A stretch of 40,446 nucleotides of DNA from Jiangella asiatica (GCF_004349065.1 NZ_SMKZ01000059.1:1-40446), one strand, 5' to 3'; shown: positions 16,010 through 26,944, counted from the stretch's first letter. Notes: generated by a model from the letters alone, not told the origin. Translations and numbers: made by a program.

Positions 16010-17653
16010 GTGAACGCACGCCGTGTCGCCACCGGGGCCGCGGCCGGCATCGCCGGGGGAGCGGCGCTCATCGCCGTCGTCGGCGTCCTGTCCCGAGTGG
16101 TCGGCTTCGGCCGGCAGCTGGTGTTCCAGTCACAGGTCGGCGAGACGGTCCTGGGCAGCGTCTACGCCACCGCCAACGCCGTTCCCAACGTCGTCTTCGA
16201 GATCGTCGCCGGCGGCGCGCTGGCCAGCGTCGTCGTCCCGGTGCTGGCGGCGGCAGCCGGCCGCGGCGACACCGAGCACGTCCGCCAGACCGTCTCCGCT
16301 CTGCTCGGCTGGACGCTGACCCTGCTGGTGCCGGTGGCGCTGCTGGGGGTGTTGGTGGCCGGCCCCGCCATGGAGCTGATGCTGCGCGGCACCGGCGGCG
16401 ACGAGGGCGCCGACGTCGGCCGCGAGATGCTGCTGCTGTTCCTGCCGCAGATCCCGCTGTACGGCATCGCGGTGGTGACCGCCGGCGCCCTGCAGGCGCA
16501 CCGCCGGTTCCTGGCCGCCGCGCTGGCCCCGGTGCTGTCCAGCATCGTGGTGGCCGGCGCGTACGTGACGTTCGGCCAGGTCTTCACCGGCGACGCCGAC
16601 GACCTCAGCGCGTTGGACCGCGGCAGCGAGCTGGTGCTGGCCGGCGGCACGACGCTGGGTGTGCTGGCCCTCGCGCTGGCGACACTGCTGCCGATGTTGG
16701 CGCGGGTCACCGGCATCCGGGCGACGCTGCGGTTCCCCGACGGGGTCGGGCGGCGGGTCGCGCGGCTGGCCGGTGCCGGCCTGGTGACGCTGGTGGCGCA
16801 GCAGCTGGCCTACCTGACGTCGTACCTGATGTCGAACGAGCACGCCGGCAGCGGCGGAGCGGTCACCTACCTGAACAGCTGGATGGTCTTCCTGCTGCCG
16901 TACGCGGTGCTGGCGGTCCCGATCGCGACGGCGGCGTTCCCGCGGCTGTCGGAGGTGGCCGGCACCGATCGGGACGCCTACGCGGCCACGCTGGCCCGGT
17001 CTACCCGGGCGGTCGTGCTGGTGTCCCTCCTCGGCGCAGCGGTGCTCGTCGCGGTGGCCTGGCCGGTGGCGCGGTTCTTCGGGCTGATCGGAGCGGGGGA
17101 GGCGCCGCCGGACCGGATGGCGTGGGCCCTCATCGCGTTCGCACCCGGCCTGGTCGGGTACGGGCTGGTAGCGCACCTGGGCCGGGCGTTGTACGCGCGC
17201 GGGCGGGGCCGCGCCGCGGCCGCTGCAACGGCCGGCGGCTGGCTCGTGGTGGTCTTGGTCGCCGTGGTGCTCACCGGCCTGGTGGCGAGGGAGCGGGCGA
17301 CGGCCGCGCTGGGCCTGGCCCACACCGTCGGGCTGACGCTCGCCGGCGTGCTGTTGGTGACCGGCGTGTTGCGCGACTCCGGCCGGCCCGGGCTGACCGG
17401 GGTGGGCCGCGCGACGGTGGTGGGCGCGGCCGGTGCCGGGCTGGGCGGCGCGGCGGGCTGGGCGGTGGCAGCCGCGTTCCCGGCCGACTCGGTGGGTGTG
17501 CAGGTGCTCGCCGGGGTGGCGGCCGCGCTGGCGGTCGCGGTGGTGGCGCTGGCGGTGTGCTGGCCGTTCCTCCGCGGCGACCTTCGCGCCTTGGTGCCCC
17601 GCCGCTCGGCGGATCCCGATGATCACCAGTTGGGTAGAGAGGACGAGGACTGA
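16010..17653 (+). CDS. MurJ/MviN-like lipid II flippase-family protein
   Basis: A 547-residue protein of about 14 membrane segments with the MOP-superfamily MurJ pattern: LIAVVGVLSRVVGFGRQLVF (about 19-38), then ATANAVPNVVFEIVAGGAL (about 51-69) and VVPVLAAAAGRGD. The family flips lipid-linked peptidoglycan precursors across the membrane. Because it sits with a MraY-like enzyme and a glycosyltransferase rather than near the chromosomal origin region where mycobacterial MurJ is found, I take it as a second paralogue. Its start (GTG 16010) lies 16 bp after the previous gene and its stop overlaps the next ATG. A different lipid-linked glycan is as likely a substrate as lipid II. Confidence 0.85.
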   Translation: MNARRVATGAAAGIAGGAALIAVVGVLSRVVGFGRQLVFQSQVGETVLGSVYATANAVPNVVFEIVAGGALASVVVPVLAAAAGRGDTEHVRQTVSALLGWTLTLLVPVALLGVLVAGPAMELMLRGTGGDEGADVGREMLLLFLPQIPLYGIAVVTAGALQAHRRFLAAALAPVLSSIVVAGAYVTFGQVFTGDADDLSALDRGSELVLAGGTTLGVLALALATLLPMLARVTGIRATLRFPDGVGRRVARLAGAGLVTLVAQQLAYLTSYLMSNEHAGSGGAVTYLNSWMVFLLPYAVLAVPIATAAFPRLSEVAGTDRDAYAATLARSTRAVVLVSLLGAAVLVAVAWPVARFFGLIGAGEAPPDRMAWALIAFAPGLVGYGLVAHLGRALYARGRGRAAAAATAGGWLVVVLVAVVLTGLVARERATAALGLAHTVGLTLAGVLLVTGVLRDSGRPGLTGVGRATVVGAAGAGLGGAAGWAVAAAFPADSVGVQVLAGVAAALAVAVVALAVCWPFLRGDLRALVPRRSADPDDHQLGREDED

Positions 17654-18747
17654 TGAGGCTGACGATCGTCGTCGGGATGACGGCCGGCGGCGTGGGCGCT
17701 CACGTGCGCTCGCTGGTGGAACGGCTCGGCGACCACGGGGTGACGGTGGGCGTCGCCGGGCCGGCCGAGACCCAGGAGCGGTTCGATTTCGTCGGTGCCG
17801 GCGCGCGGTTCGCCCCGATCGAGATCGGCAGCGCGCCGAACCCGCCGGCCGACCTGGCCGCGGTCCGCGGCCTGCGCCGCGCGTTCACCGGCACCGACGT
17901 GGTTCACGCGCACGGCTTCCGGGCCGCCGCGCTGTCCGGGCTGGCGCTGGGCCGACGCCGTCCGGGCCGGGCACCCCTGCTGGCCACCTGGCACAACGCC
18001 GTCCTGGCCGGCGGGGTGAAGCGGGTCCTGCTGTCCGGGCTGGAGCGGCTGGCCGCCCGCCGGGCCGACGTCACCCTGGGCGTGTCGTCGGACCTGGTCG
18101 CGCGGGCCCGCGAGCTGGGCGCCCCCGACGTGCGGCTGGCGCCCGTCGCCGCACCGGTCGTCGCCGCGCCGACCCGCGACCGCGACGCCGTCCGCGCGTC
18201 GCTGGGCGCGGGCGAGCGCCCGCTGGTGCTCGCGGTGAGCCGGCTGGCCGAGCAGAAGGGCCTGGACACCCTGCTCGCCGCGGCCGCCCGCTGGCGTGCG
18301 CGGACGCCGTCGCCGCTGGTCGTGGTGGCCGGTGATGGGCCGGAGCAGGCCCGGCTGCAGCAGGTCATCGACCGCGACGGGCTGCCGGTGCGGTTGCTCG
18401 GCCGACGCGCCGACGTGCCCGACCTGCTGGCCGCGGCCGACCTCTACGTGCTGACGTCGGTGTGGGAGGGCCGGCCGCTGGTCATCCAGGAGGCGATGCA
18501 GGTCGGGCTCCCGGTGGTGACGACGGCTGCCGGTGGCGTTCCGGAGCTGGTCGGCGACGGCGCCGAGGTGGTCCCCGTCGGCGACGTCGCGGCGATCGCG
18601 GACACGGTGAGCCGGCTGCTCGACGATCCGGGACGCCGGGCCGATCTCGCTAAGCGGGCGCTTGCGCAGGCGGCCACCTGGCCGGATGAGGACGACAACG
18701 CCCGACTGGTGGCGGAGTTGTGCCGGGAGCTGCTCGGCAGCCGCTGA
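17653..18747 (+). CDS. GT4-type glycosyltransferase
   Basis: A 364-residue GT-B enzyme. The N-terminal Rossmann domain has a glycine-rich acceptor loop (GMTAGGVGAHVRSL) and VVHAHGFRAAALSG (about 83-96). The C-terminal donor domain has AVSRLAEQKGLDTLL (about 196-210), VVAGDGPEQARL and the GT4 EX7E motif at Glu272 and Glu280 (EGRPLVIQEA), followed by VVTTAAGGVPELV. The donor is probably a nucleotide sugar; the acceptor is not readable. With the MraY-like and MurJ-like neighbours it could add a second sugar to a lipid-linked monosaccharide, as MurG does, though it belongs to GT4 and not to the MurG family. Its ATG overlaps the previous stop (TGATG). Confidence 0.88.
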   Translation: MRLTIVVGMTAGGVGAHVRSLVERLGDHGVTVGVAGPAETQERFDFVGAGARFAPIEIGSAPNPPADLAAVRGLRRAFTGTDVVHAHGFRAAALSGLALGRRRPGRAPLLATWHNAVLAGGVKRVLLSGLERLAARRADVTLGVSSDLVARARELGAPDVRLAPVAAPVVAAPTRDRDAVRASLGAGERPLVLAVSRLAEQKGLDTLLAAAARWRARTPSPLVVVAGDGPEQARLQQVIDRDGLPVRLLGRRADVPDLLAAADLYVLTSVWEGRPLVIQEAMQVGLPVVTTAAGGVPELVGDGAEVVPVGDVAAIADTVSRLLDDPGRRADLAKRALAQAATWPDEDDNARLVAELCRELLGSR

Positions 18748-18762
18748 CCGTTCGAAGAAGGT

Positions 18763-18796
18763 CCGCCCCCGCCAGCCGCGAGTCCGGCGGGGGCGG
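18763..18796 (+). terminator. Strong terminator hairpin after the steAB operon
   Basis: CCGCCCCCGCC and GGCGGGGGCGG form a perfect 11-bp, all-G/C stem with a 12-nt loop, 15 nt after the glycosyltransferase stop. No U-tract follows. Confidence 0.7.
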
Positions 18797-18972
18797 TGGC
18801 CACCACGGGGGAAAGTGGCCGAAGTCAAACGTACCGGATCAAGATCGGCAAGCCACCCCGAATGGAGAAAGATCTCATCAAGGTTCAGCCTCGATCACAC
18901 GGCGGCGCCCCTCGGACCGATCGCGCGCCGGCCGTGTCCGGCGCGTCGGCACGGCCGGGCTCCCGGAACTGT
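18797..18972. other. Intergenic region before pyrG, no gene recognised
   Basis: With the terminator and the leader ORF this makes 340 bp without an established gene. A 37-codon frame at 18862-18975 has no start signal and was not accepted. The candidate promoter at 18973-18978 lies at its right end. Confidence 0.4.
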
Positions 18973-18978
18973 TAGGCT
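18973..18978 (+). promoter_or_regulatory. -10 element for the pyrG transcript
   Basis: TAGGCT stands 8 nt before GTG 18987, the same hexamer and distance as at recN. Transcription would begin at about 18985-18987 and give pyrG a leader of about 100 nt. Confidence 0.45.
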
Positions 18979-18986
18979 GGAGGTCC

Positions 18987-21297
<2,311 letters not shown>

Positions 21298-21324
21298 GGG
21301 GAACAACCTTAGTGTGTGAGCCTG

Positions 21325-21352
21325 TTACTGTACCGTCTGGACGGTCTATTTT
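21325..21352 (+). promoter_or_regulatory. Promoter of the MFS gene
   Basis: TTACTG (21325-21330), 16-bp spacer, TATTTT (21347-21352). The predicted start point lies near 21359, only about 12 nt before the ATG at 21371. The operator fills the spacer, the classical position for TetR-type repression. Confidence 0.45.
21332..21345. promoter_or_regulatory. TetR operator palindrome
   Basis: ACCGTC-TG-GACGGT is an inverted repeat with perfect 6-bp arms in the short divergent region between the TetR and MFS genes. It contains the GTC/GAC half-site style common for TetR-type operators. It is inferred to bind the regulator at 20758-21297. Confidence 0.65.
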
Positions 21353-21370
21353 AGCGTGAAGGCGGGCGAG

Positions 21371-22888
21371 ATGACGACGATGGAGCAGACGAGGGCGCCG
21401 GCCGGGCCGCGCGAGTGGGCGGCGCTCGTCGTACTGATCCTCCCGGTCCTGCTGATCTCCATCGACATGACCGTCCTGAGCTTCGCGGTGCCGCACCTGA
21501 GCGAGGACCTGGCGCCCAGCGGCACCGAGCTCCTCTGGATCGTCGATGTCTACGGCTTCATGATCGCTGGGCTGCTGGTGACCATGGGGACGCTCGGCGA
21601 CCGGATCGGCCGCCGGAAGCTCCTGCTCACGGGCGCGACGGCGTTCGGCGCCGCCTCCGCGCTGGCCGCCTACGCCTCCGACCCGGCGACCCTGATCGTG
21701 GCCCGGGCGCTCCTGGGCGTCGCCGGCGCGACCCTGATGCCGTCGACGCTCTCGCTGATCCGCAACATCTTCCACGACGTCCGGCAGCGCACGCTGGCCA
21801 TCGCGATCTGGGCGACGATGTTCTCCGCCGGTGCCGCGCTCGGCCCGATCGTCGGCGGCTGGTTGCTCGAGCACTTCTGGTGGGGCTCGGTGTTCCTGGT
21901 CGCGCTGCCGGTCATGGCGCTGCTGTTGATCCTCGGCCCGTTCCTCGTTCCGGAGTCGCGCAACCCGCACCCGGGCCGGTACGACCTCGCCAGCGCCGCG
22001 ATGTCGCTGGCCGCCATGCTGCTGATCGTCTACGGGCTCAAGGGGCTCGCGGTTCACGGGCTGTCGTGGACCTATTCGCTGGCACTGCTCGCCGGCATCG
22101 GGGTCGGGGTGGCGTTCGTGCGCCGGCAGCGCCAGCTGGAATCGCCACTGCTGGACCTGGCGCTGTTCGCGCGCCCGGCGTTCAGCGCCTCCGTCGTCAC
22201 CAACCTGATGACGACGTTCGCGATGATCGGCGCGCTGTTCTTCATGACCCAGTACCTGCAGCTGGTGCTCGACCTGAGCCCGCTGCGGGCGGGGTTGGTT
22301 CTGGTGCCCGGCCTCGCGCTGGCCATCCTGACCGGCCTGGCCGCCGTTCCGCTGACGCGGCGGCTATCGACACCGTGGCTGCTGTTCGTGTCGCTGTCGA
22401 CGGTGGCTGCCGGTTACCTGCTGATGACCCGGGCCGGGGCAGACGCCGGCGCCGTGCTCATCGCCGTCGCGTTCGTGCTGGTCGGCGGTGGCGTCGGTCT
22501 GGTGCAGACCATCACGAACAACATCATCATGAGCTCGGTCGACCCGAACCGGGCCGGCGCCGCGGCGGCGGTGTCCGAGACCGCGTACGAGGTCGGCGGC
22601 GGCATGGGCACGGCCGTCCTCGGCAGCGTGCTGACCGCCGTCTACGCTGCCGGGCTCGGGCCCGTCAACGGGGTCGACGCGGACGCGATGGACCGTGCCC
22701 GGGACACCCTCGGCGGCGCGGTCGACATCGCCGCGACGCTCGACCAGTCGTCGGGGCCGGCACTGCTGGCGGCCGCGGAGTCGGCGTTCACCACGGCCGT
22801 GCACGTCACCAGCATCATCGGCGCCGTCGTCGTGGCCGCGGCCGCCGTCCAGGCCCTCGTGGTGCTGCGCCGCGCCCCGTCCGAATGA
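21371..22888 (+). CDS. MFS drug exporter, DHA2 (14-TM) family
   Basis: A 505-residue major-facilitator protein with about 14 membrane helices, of the QacA/SmvA-like DHA2 branch that exports cationic drugs by proton antiport. Visible marks: Asp in the first helix (LLISIDMTVLSFAVPHL), motif A after helix 2 (GTLGDRIGRRKLL), and motif C-like glycines in helix 5 (AGAALGPIVGGWLLE). The ATG at 21371 is used because AAGG lies 8 nt upstream; the upstream GTG at 21356 lies only 3 nt from the -10 hexamer and could not be in the transcript. The substrate is unknown. The neighbouring TetR gene and operator point to ligand-induced expression. Confidence 0.9.
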   Translation: MTTMEQTRAPAGPREWAALVVLILPVLLISIDMTVLSFAVPHLSEDLAPSGTELLWIVDVYGFMIAGLLVTMGTLGDRIGRRKLLLTGATAFGAASALAAYASDPATLIVARALLGVAGATLMPSTLSLIRNIFHDVRQRTLAIAIWATMFSAGAALGPIVGGWLLEHFWWGSVFLVALPVMALLLILGPFLVPESRNPHPGRYDLASAAMSLAAMLLIVYGLKGLAVHGLSWTYSLALLAGIGVGVAFVRRQRQLESPLLDLALFARPAFSASVVTNLMTTFAMIGALFFMTQYLQLVLDLSPLRAGLVLVPGLALAILTGLAAVPLTRRLSTPWLLFVSLSTVAAGYLLMTRAGADAGAVLIAVAFVLVGGGVGLVQTITNNIIMSSVDPNRAGAAAAVSETAYEVGGGMGTAVLGSVLTAVYAAGLGPVNGVDADAMDRARDTLGGAVDIAATLDQSSGPALLAAAESAFTTAVHVTSIIGAVVVAAAAVQALVVLRRAPSE

Positions 22889-22957
22889 TCGCCTCGAGCA
22901 GCGGCCCAGCCGCGCCGGGCCCGACTCCGCACGTCGCCCGACGAAAGCGGCGATAGC

Positions 22958-23719
22958 TCAGGATGCGTCATCCGATCGCCCGGCTTCGAGTCGTGCCCAT
23001 TGGGCGATCGGCCGCCCGTCCAGACGGTACGGGTGCGGGTGCCCGCCCTTGCTCTCCTCCAGGTTCGGATTCGACCACGTTTGCGGCCACCCGGCCGGGG
23101 AGTCCTGCCAGAGTTCCTGGCGGCCGTAGACGGTGAGGTCCAGCAGCCGGTAGCTGTTGTCCATCGCCTCGACGCCTCGACCGCTGGTGGAGTACGTCTC
23201 GAACACGCGGTCACCGCTCCGTAGGTAGCAAACCAGGTAGAACATGCCAACGTGACGTCCGGCCAGGAGTTCCCCCACGGACTCCTGCGCCGAGTACCAG
23301 GGCACATCCCAACCCATGAAGTCCCGATAGCGGACGCTCTCCTGGTACGGCCCTTGGCAGAGCACGGCGAAGGTCGTATCGCGCGAATGCAGGATGGACA
23401 GCTCGCGAACCTGGCCGGTGTAGAACGTGCAGCCCTCGCACACCTCGGCGGTCGTGGCATCCCCATGCCACATGAAGTAGTACGCGATGAGCTGGCGACG
23501 CCCTTCGAAGGCATCCAGCAGAGTGGTCGGCCCGTTCGGTCCGACCAGCGCGCTGCCCGCGCCGACCTCGACCATCGGTAGCCGCCGACGGGCCGCGGCG
23601 ATGGCGTCGCCCTCCCGGCTATGCGCCTTCTCACGAGTCCGCAGCTGCTCCAGTTCAGCCTGGAAGGTTGCCCGGTCGACGATCACCGGCTGGTCGAGGT
23701 CTGCAGTTTCGTTCGTCAT
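22958..23719 (-). CDS. DUF899 family thioredoxin-like protein
   Basis: A 253-residue protein of the DUF899 family, which has a thioredoxin-like fold. The CxxC motif is CEGC at Cys94-Cys97, in the setting YFMWHGDATTAEVCEGC (about 81-97). GWDVPWYSAQES and the C-terminal YGRQELWQDSPAGWPQTW are further family signatures. A redox role is plausible from the CxxC, but the substrate is unknown. It is the last gene of a leftward run: the MFS gene ends 15 bp before its ATG, and GAAGGAG precedes the start. Genes of this family are often seen next to ECF sigma factors, as here. Confidence 0.88.
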   Translation of the reverse strand: MTNETADLDQPVIVDRATFQAELEQLRTREKAHSREGDAIAAARRRLPMVEVGAGSALVGPNGPTTLLDAFEGRRQLIAYYFMWHGDATTAEVCEGCTFYTGQVRELSILHSRDTTFAVLCQGPYQESVRYRDFMGWDVPWYSAQESVGELLAGRHVGMFYLVCYLRSGDRVFETYSTSGRGVEAMDNSYRLLDLTVYGRQELWQDSPAGWPQTWSNPNLEESKGGHPHPYRLDGRPIAQWARLEAGRSDDAS

Positions 23720-23734
23720 GACGTGTCTCCTTCT

Positions 23735-25147
23735 TCAGACTTCCTCGCGCCGCTTGCCGCGGACGAACCCGGCGACGGCGGTCGCCAGACCGAGGGCGGT
23801 GAGGACGGCGATGATGGCGAAGGCCGTGTGGAAACCGTGGATGCCGGATCCTGCGACCAGCGCGGTGGATACCCCGGCGACTCCGGCGGCGCCGCCGACC
23901 TCGCGCGTGGTCTCGATCAGGCCGGACGCCAGGCCCGAGTCCGATTGAGAGACGCCGGTCAGGGCGCCGATCTGAAGCGCTGGCTCGACCAGTCCGAAGC
24001 CGATGCCGGCCAGCAGGAAGGCCGGCAACACATCGGTGACGTAGCTAGCGTCGCCCGGGATCCGGGCCAGCCACAGCGCTGCGACCGCAAACAGCGAAAG
24101 CCCTGTGATCAGAAGTCGACGCACGCCCACCTTGGCGGCCAGCCGGCCGCCGGTCATGGCGACCGGGAAGATGGTAGCCGTCGTGGCCAGCCATGCCAGA
24201 CCGGTCAGGATCGGCGAATAGCCCAGCGCCTGCTGCATCAGCAGTGAGCCGATGAAGATGAACGCGAGGAACGCGCAGCTCGCCAGGAACGCGGTGAGGT
24301 TGGCGGCGACGAGCGACCGATTCCGCAGCGTTGCGGGCGGAATGAGCGGGGCCACGGTGCGTGCTTCGATCCGCACCAACGCCGACAGCAGTACGGCAGC
24401 CGCTGCGAACAGCGCCAGTGTCGACCCCGCAAGCCAGCCATCGCTGGCGGCATGGTGCAGCGCGTAAACGCACAGCAGCAGACCTCCCGTCACCGTGATC
24501 GCGCCGGCGAGGTCGAGTCGTGCGTTACGGTCGCCGGCCCGTTCGGGAGCGAAAACCACCGCGAGTCCGATCAACAGCAGTCCGGCCGGAAGGTTGATGT
24601 AGAAGGCCCAGCGCCAACCCGGTCCTGCGGTCAGCAATCCACTGGCGACCACGCCCACCGACGCGGCAATGCCGCCGACGGCGCCGAAGAAGCCCAAGGC
24701 CCGGTCACGCTCCGGTCCCTCCGCGAACGTCACGGCGATCAACGACAGGGCCGCCGGGACGATCAGCGCCGCACCGAAACCCTGCACGGCGCGGGCCGCG
24801 ATCAACACGCTGGCCTGTTGCGCTGCTCCGGCCAGAAACGACGCGCCGGTGAAGACCGCCAGCCCGACGATGAAGATGCGCCGGCGGCCCAGCCGGTCGG
24901 CCATTCTTCCGCCGAGGAGGAGGAAACCGCCGAGCAGCAGGCCGTACGCGACGACGACCCACTGCAGGGTGCTGTGTTCGACCCCGAACTCGCGCTGCAT
25001 CGATGGCAGAGCTACGTTCACGATCGCCATGTCGAGGCCTGCCATCGCCATGGCCGCACAGGCCATGGCCAACACGAGGCTTCGTCTGATCCGCTGTGCC
25101 GGTTCGGCCGCGGTGATGATCCTGGGTTGAGTCGCTACCTGTGCCAT
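23735..25147 (-). CDS. MFS exporter, DHA2 (14-TM) family
   Basis: A 470-residue major-facilitator exporter with about 14 helices. Asp lies in helix 1 (AMAGLDMAIVNVALPSM), motif A is GGRMADRLGRRRIF, and helix 5 holds GGIAASVGVVASGLLT. It is a different protein from the MFS at 21371, with little similarity outside shared family motifs. The ATG at 25145-25147 has GAGGAA eight bases upstream, and a TGTCGA-N17-CGTC promoter lies just before it, which suggests that it is a target of the sigma factor encoded upstream. The substrate is unknown; exporters under ECF control often answer cell-envelope or oxidative stress. Confidence 0.9.
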   Translation of the reverse strand: MAQVATQPRIITAAEPAQRIRRSLVLAMACAAMAMAGLDMAIVNVALPSMQREFGVEHSTLQWVVVAYGLLLGGFLLLGGRMADRLGRRRIFIVGLAVFTGASFLAGAAQQASVLIAARAVQGFGAALIVPAALSLIAVTFAEGPERDRALGFFGAVGGIAASVGVVASGLLTAGPGWRWAFYINLPAGLLLIGLAVVFAPERAGDRNARLDLAGAITVTGGLLLCVYALHHAASDGWLAGSTLALFAAAAVLLSALVRIEARTVAPLIPPATLRNRSLVAANLTAFLASCAFLAFIFIGSLLMQQALGYSPILTGLAWLATTATIFPVAMTGGRLAAKVGVRRLLITGLSLFAVAALWLARIPGDASYVTDVLPAFLLAGIGFGLVEPALQIGALTGVSQSDSGLASGLIETTREVGGAAGVAGVSTALVAGSGIHGFHTAFAIIAVLTALGLATAVAGFVRGKRREEV

Positions 25148-25182
25148 CGGTCCGTTCCTCGTCTCGCCGGTTTTGACCCACC

Positions 25183-25209
25183 GACGAAGAAGACGAGTCG
25201 GGATCGACA
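25183..25209 (-). promoter_or_regulatory. ECF42-type promoter of the MFS-DUF899 genes
   Basis: On the minus strand TGTCGA (25204-25209) is followed after exactly 17 nt by CGTC (25183-25186). This is the -35/-10 pair described for ECF42 sigma factors in Streptomyces. It lies between the sigma gene stop (25226) and the MFS start (25147), giving a leader of about 30 nt. Confidence 0.65.
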
Positions 25210-25225
25210 TCACGCCGAAAAATTC

Positions 25226-26467
25226 TCAAAGATCGTGCATGCGGCCCGTCAGATAACGGCGCTCGGCCTCGGTCGGCGCCAGGCTGAGCGCCTCCTCGTA
25301 TGCCAGCTTGGCCTCGGCCATCCGGCCGTCCCGCCGGAGCAGGTCGGCGCGGGTCGCGGGCAGCAGGTGATATCCGTCGAGGCGGCTGGACTCGGCAAGC
25401 TCGTCCACCAGCGCGAGTCCGGCAGGAATGCCGTCGGCCATCGCTATCGCCACAGCGCGGTTGAGCTCGACCACCGGGGACGGCGCCAGGCGGCCCAGCT
25501 CGCCATAGAGTGCCGCGATCCGGGGCCAGTCGGTGCTTCCCATATCTGGTGCGGTCGCGTGGCAGGCGGCGATGGCTGCCTGCACCTGATACGGCCCAGT
25601 TCCCTGCATGGTCAGCGTCTGATCGAGGATCGCCATCCCCTCCTCGATCACGGAACGATCCCACCTGGCCCGGTCCTGATCTTCGAGCGGTACCAATATG
25701 CCGTCCTTGGTACGTGTCGCTCGGCGCGCCTCGTTGAGCAACATCAATGCCAACAGGCCACGCGGCTCGGGTTCGTTGGGCAGCAGGCCGATGAGCACCC
25801 TGGCAAGGTGGATCGCCTCAGCCGTGAGCGCCCGGCGACCGTCCTGCTGGTCGTAGCCCTCGTTGTAGATCAAATAGAGTACGGCCAGCACCGCGGCTAG
25901 TCGCTCGGGGAGCAGCTCGGCGGGTGGAACGCGGTACGGGATACCGGCGTCGGCGATCTTGCGTTTGGCTCGGACCAGCCGTTGCGCCATCGTGGTTTCG
26001 GAGGTGAGGAACGCCTTCGCGATCTCCGGAGTGGTCAACCCGGCGAGGGTGCGCAGCGTGAGCGCGATCCTGGCCTCGAACGGAAGCGCCGGGTGGCAGC
26101 AGGTGAAGATCAACCGTAGCCGCTCGTCCGGAATCTCTTCCAGATTCGGCTCGTCCGGAGCATCGCGGGCCAACACCGCCAGCTCGCGAAGCTTTGCCTT
26201 GCCGGCCATGTCGCGCCGTAGCCGGTCGGTCGCACGGTTGCGTGCGGCCGTAGTGAGCCAGGCGCCCGGCCGGCTCGGTATGCCGTCGCGGCGCCAGGTC
26301 GACAGCGCGGCCGCGAACGCGTCCTGGGCGCAATCCTCGGCCAGATCCCAATCACGGGTCATGCCGATCAGGGTCGCGACCACCTGACCCCATTCATCGC
26401 GATACGCCGCGTCGACCGCGGCTCGTACCGCATCGTCGGGAGTCGTGGCGTCGTCGGAAGCGGTCAT
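25226..26467 (-). CDS. ECF42-type RNA polymerase sigma factor with C-terminal TPR-like extension
   Basis: A 413-residue protein, over twice the length of a classic ECF sigma factor. Residues about 15-85 are region 2 ([40 protein letters not shown]). Residues about 125-180 are region 4 with its helix-turn-helix ([20 protein letters not shown]). About 220 further residues form the extension typical of the ECF42 group ([14 protein letters not shown] motif here as [15 protein letters not shown], then [14 protein letters not shown] and [11 protein letters not shown]), with TPR-like helices. In this group the extension takes the place of an anti-sigma factor. The ATG at 26467 overlaps the stop of the DGPF gene (ATGA), the usual genetic partner. 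Confidence 0.93.
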   Translation of the reverse strand: MTASDDATTPDDAVRAAVDAAYRDEWGQVVATLIGMTRDWDLAEDCAQDAFAAALSTWRRDGIPSRPGAWLTTAARNRATDRLRRDMAGKAKLRELAVLARDAPDEPNLEEIPDERLRLIFTCCHPALPFEARIALTLRTLAGLTTPEIAKAFLTSETTMAQRLVRAKRKIADAGIPYRVPPAELLPERLAAVLAVLYLIYNEGYDQQDGRRALTAEAIHLARVLIGLLPNEPEPRGLLALMLLNEARRATRTKDGILVPLEDQDRARWDRSVIEEGMAILDQTLTMQGTGPYQVQAAIAACHATAPDMGSTDWPRIAALYGELGRLAPSPVVELNRAVAIAMADGIPAGLALVDELAESSRLDGYHLLPATRADLLRRDGRMAEAKLAYEEALSLAPTEAERRYLTGRMHDL

Positions 26468-26799
26468 TCCCAAACCGGGCGGATCTCGACGCTCCCGTGC
26501 AGGGCATACGGGTGACCTTTGGCGATCTCGATCGCCTCGTCAAGATCGGCGCACTCGATGAATACGACGCCGCCGACGAAGTCCTTGGTCTCCGCGAATG
26601 GGCCGTCGGACACCAAGGTTTCACCGTTGCGCACCCGGACCGTCGTCGCGTTGGCGACCGGCCGCAATCGGGCGCCGTACAACTCGGCGCGGCGCCGGTC
26701 CAGATCCGCCGACCAAGCCTGGTGTACCGGATCGGCGTTCAATTCGTCCATGCTCGGTGAGATCGACTCGTCATTGCAGATCAACAGGGCGTATCTCAT
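26464..26799 (-). CDS. DGPF/YCII-related protein, ECF42 partner
   Basis: A 111-residue protein with the signature [14 protein letters not shown] (about 64-77), which names the DGPF domain, a dimeric alpha-beta ferredoxin-like fold. It begins MRYALLIC, also typical. Genes for such proteins almost always neighbour ECF42 sigma factors and belong to their regulon; whether they act as signal proteins or enzymes is not settled. It is translationally coupled to the sigma gene. No Shine-Dalgarno sequence precedes the ATG at 26797-26799. A TGTCGT sequence at 26821-26826 resembles the ECF42 -35 element, but no matching -10 follows. Confidence 0.92.
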   Translation of the reverse strand: MRYALLICNDESISPSMDELNADPVHQAWSADLDRRRAELYGARLRPVANATTVRVRNGETLVSDGPFAETKDFVGGVVFIECADLDEAIEIAKGHPYALHGSVEIRPVWE

Positions 26800-26938
26800 G
26801 CGCGAGAGTCTGGCACGCTCACGACACCGCCTGCGAGCTCAACCGAAGGCTCACACCGCCGCGGAGGCGGCCACGGCGCTGAGCGACCTGCCCGTCGGCA
26901 GTGTCGGCACCACGACCGATCGCTGAGCGTCATACCGG

Positions 26939-26944
26939 TAACCT
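26939..26944 (+). promoter_or_regulatory. -10 element for rpe (leaderless)
   Basis: TAACCT lies 8 nt before GTG 26953, which has no Shine-Dalgarno sequence. Same layout as recN and hisE. Confidence 0.45.

Noticed and set aside
18862-18975. 37-codon frame before pyrG
   Set aside because: No ribosome-binding site or promoter, and composition like random GC-rich sequence.
22902-22922. Short hairpin between the convergent MFS and DUF899 genes
   Set aside because: Only about 5 bp of stem, within what chance gives at this GC content.
26821-26826. TGTCGT as an ECF42 promoter for the DGPF gene
   Set aside because: No CG(A/T)C element at the right distance, and a -10 there would lie on the start codon.
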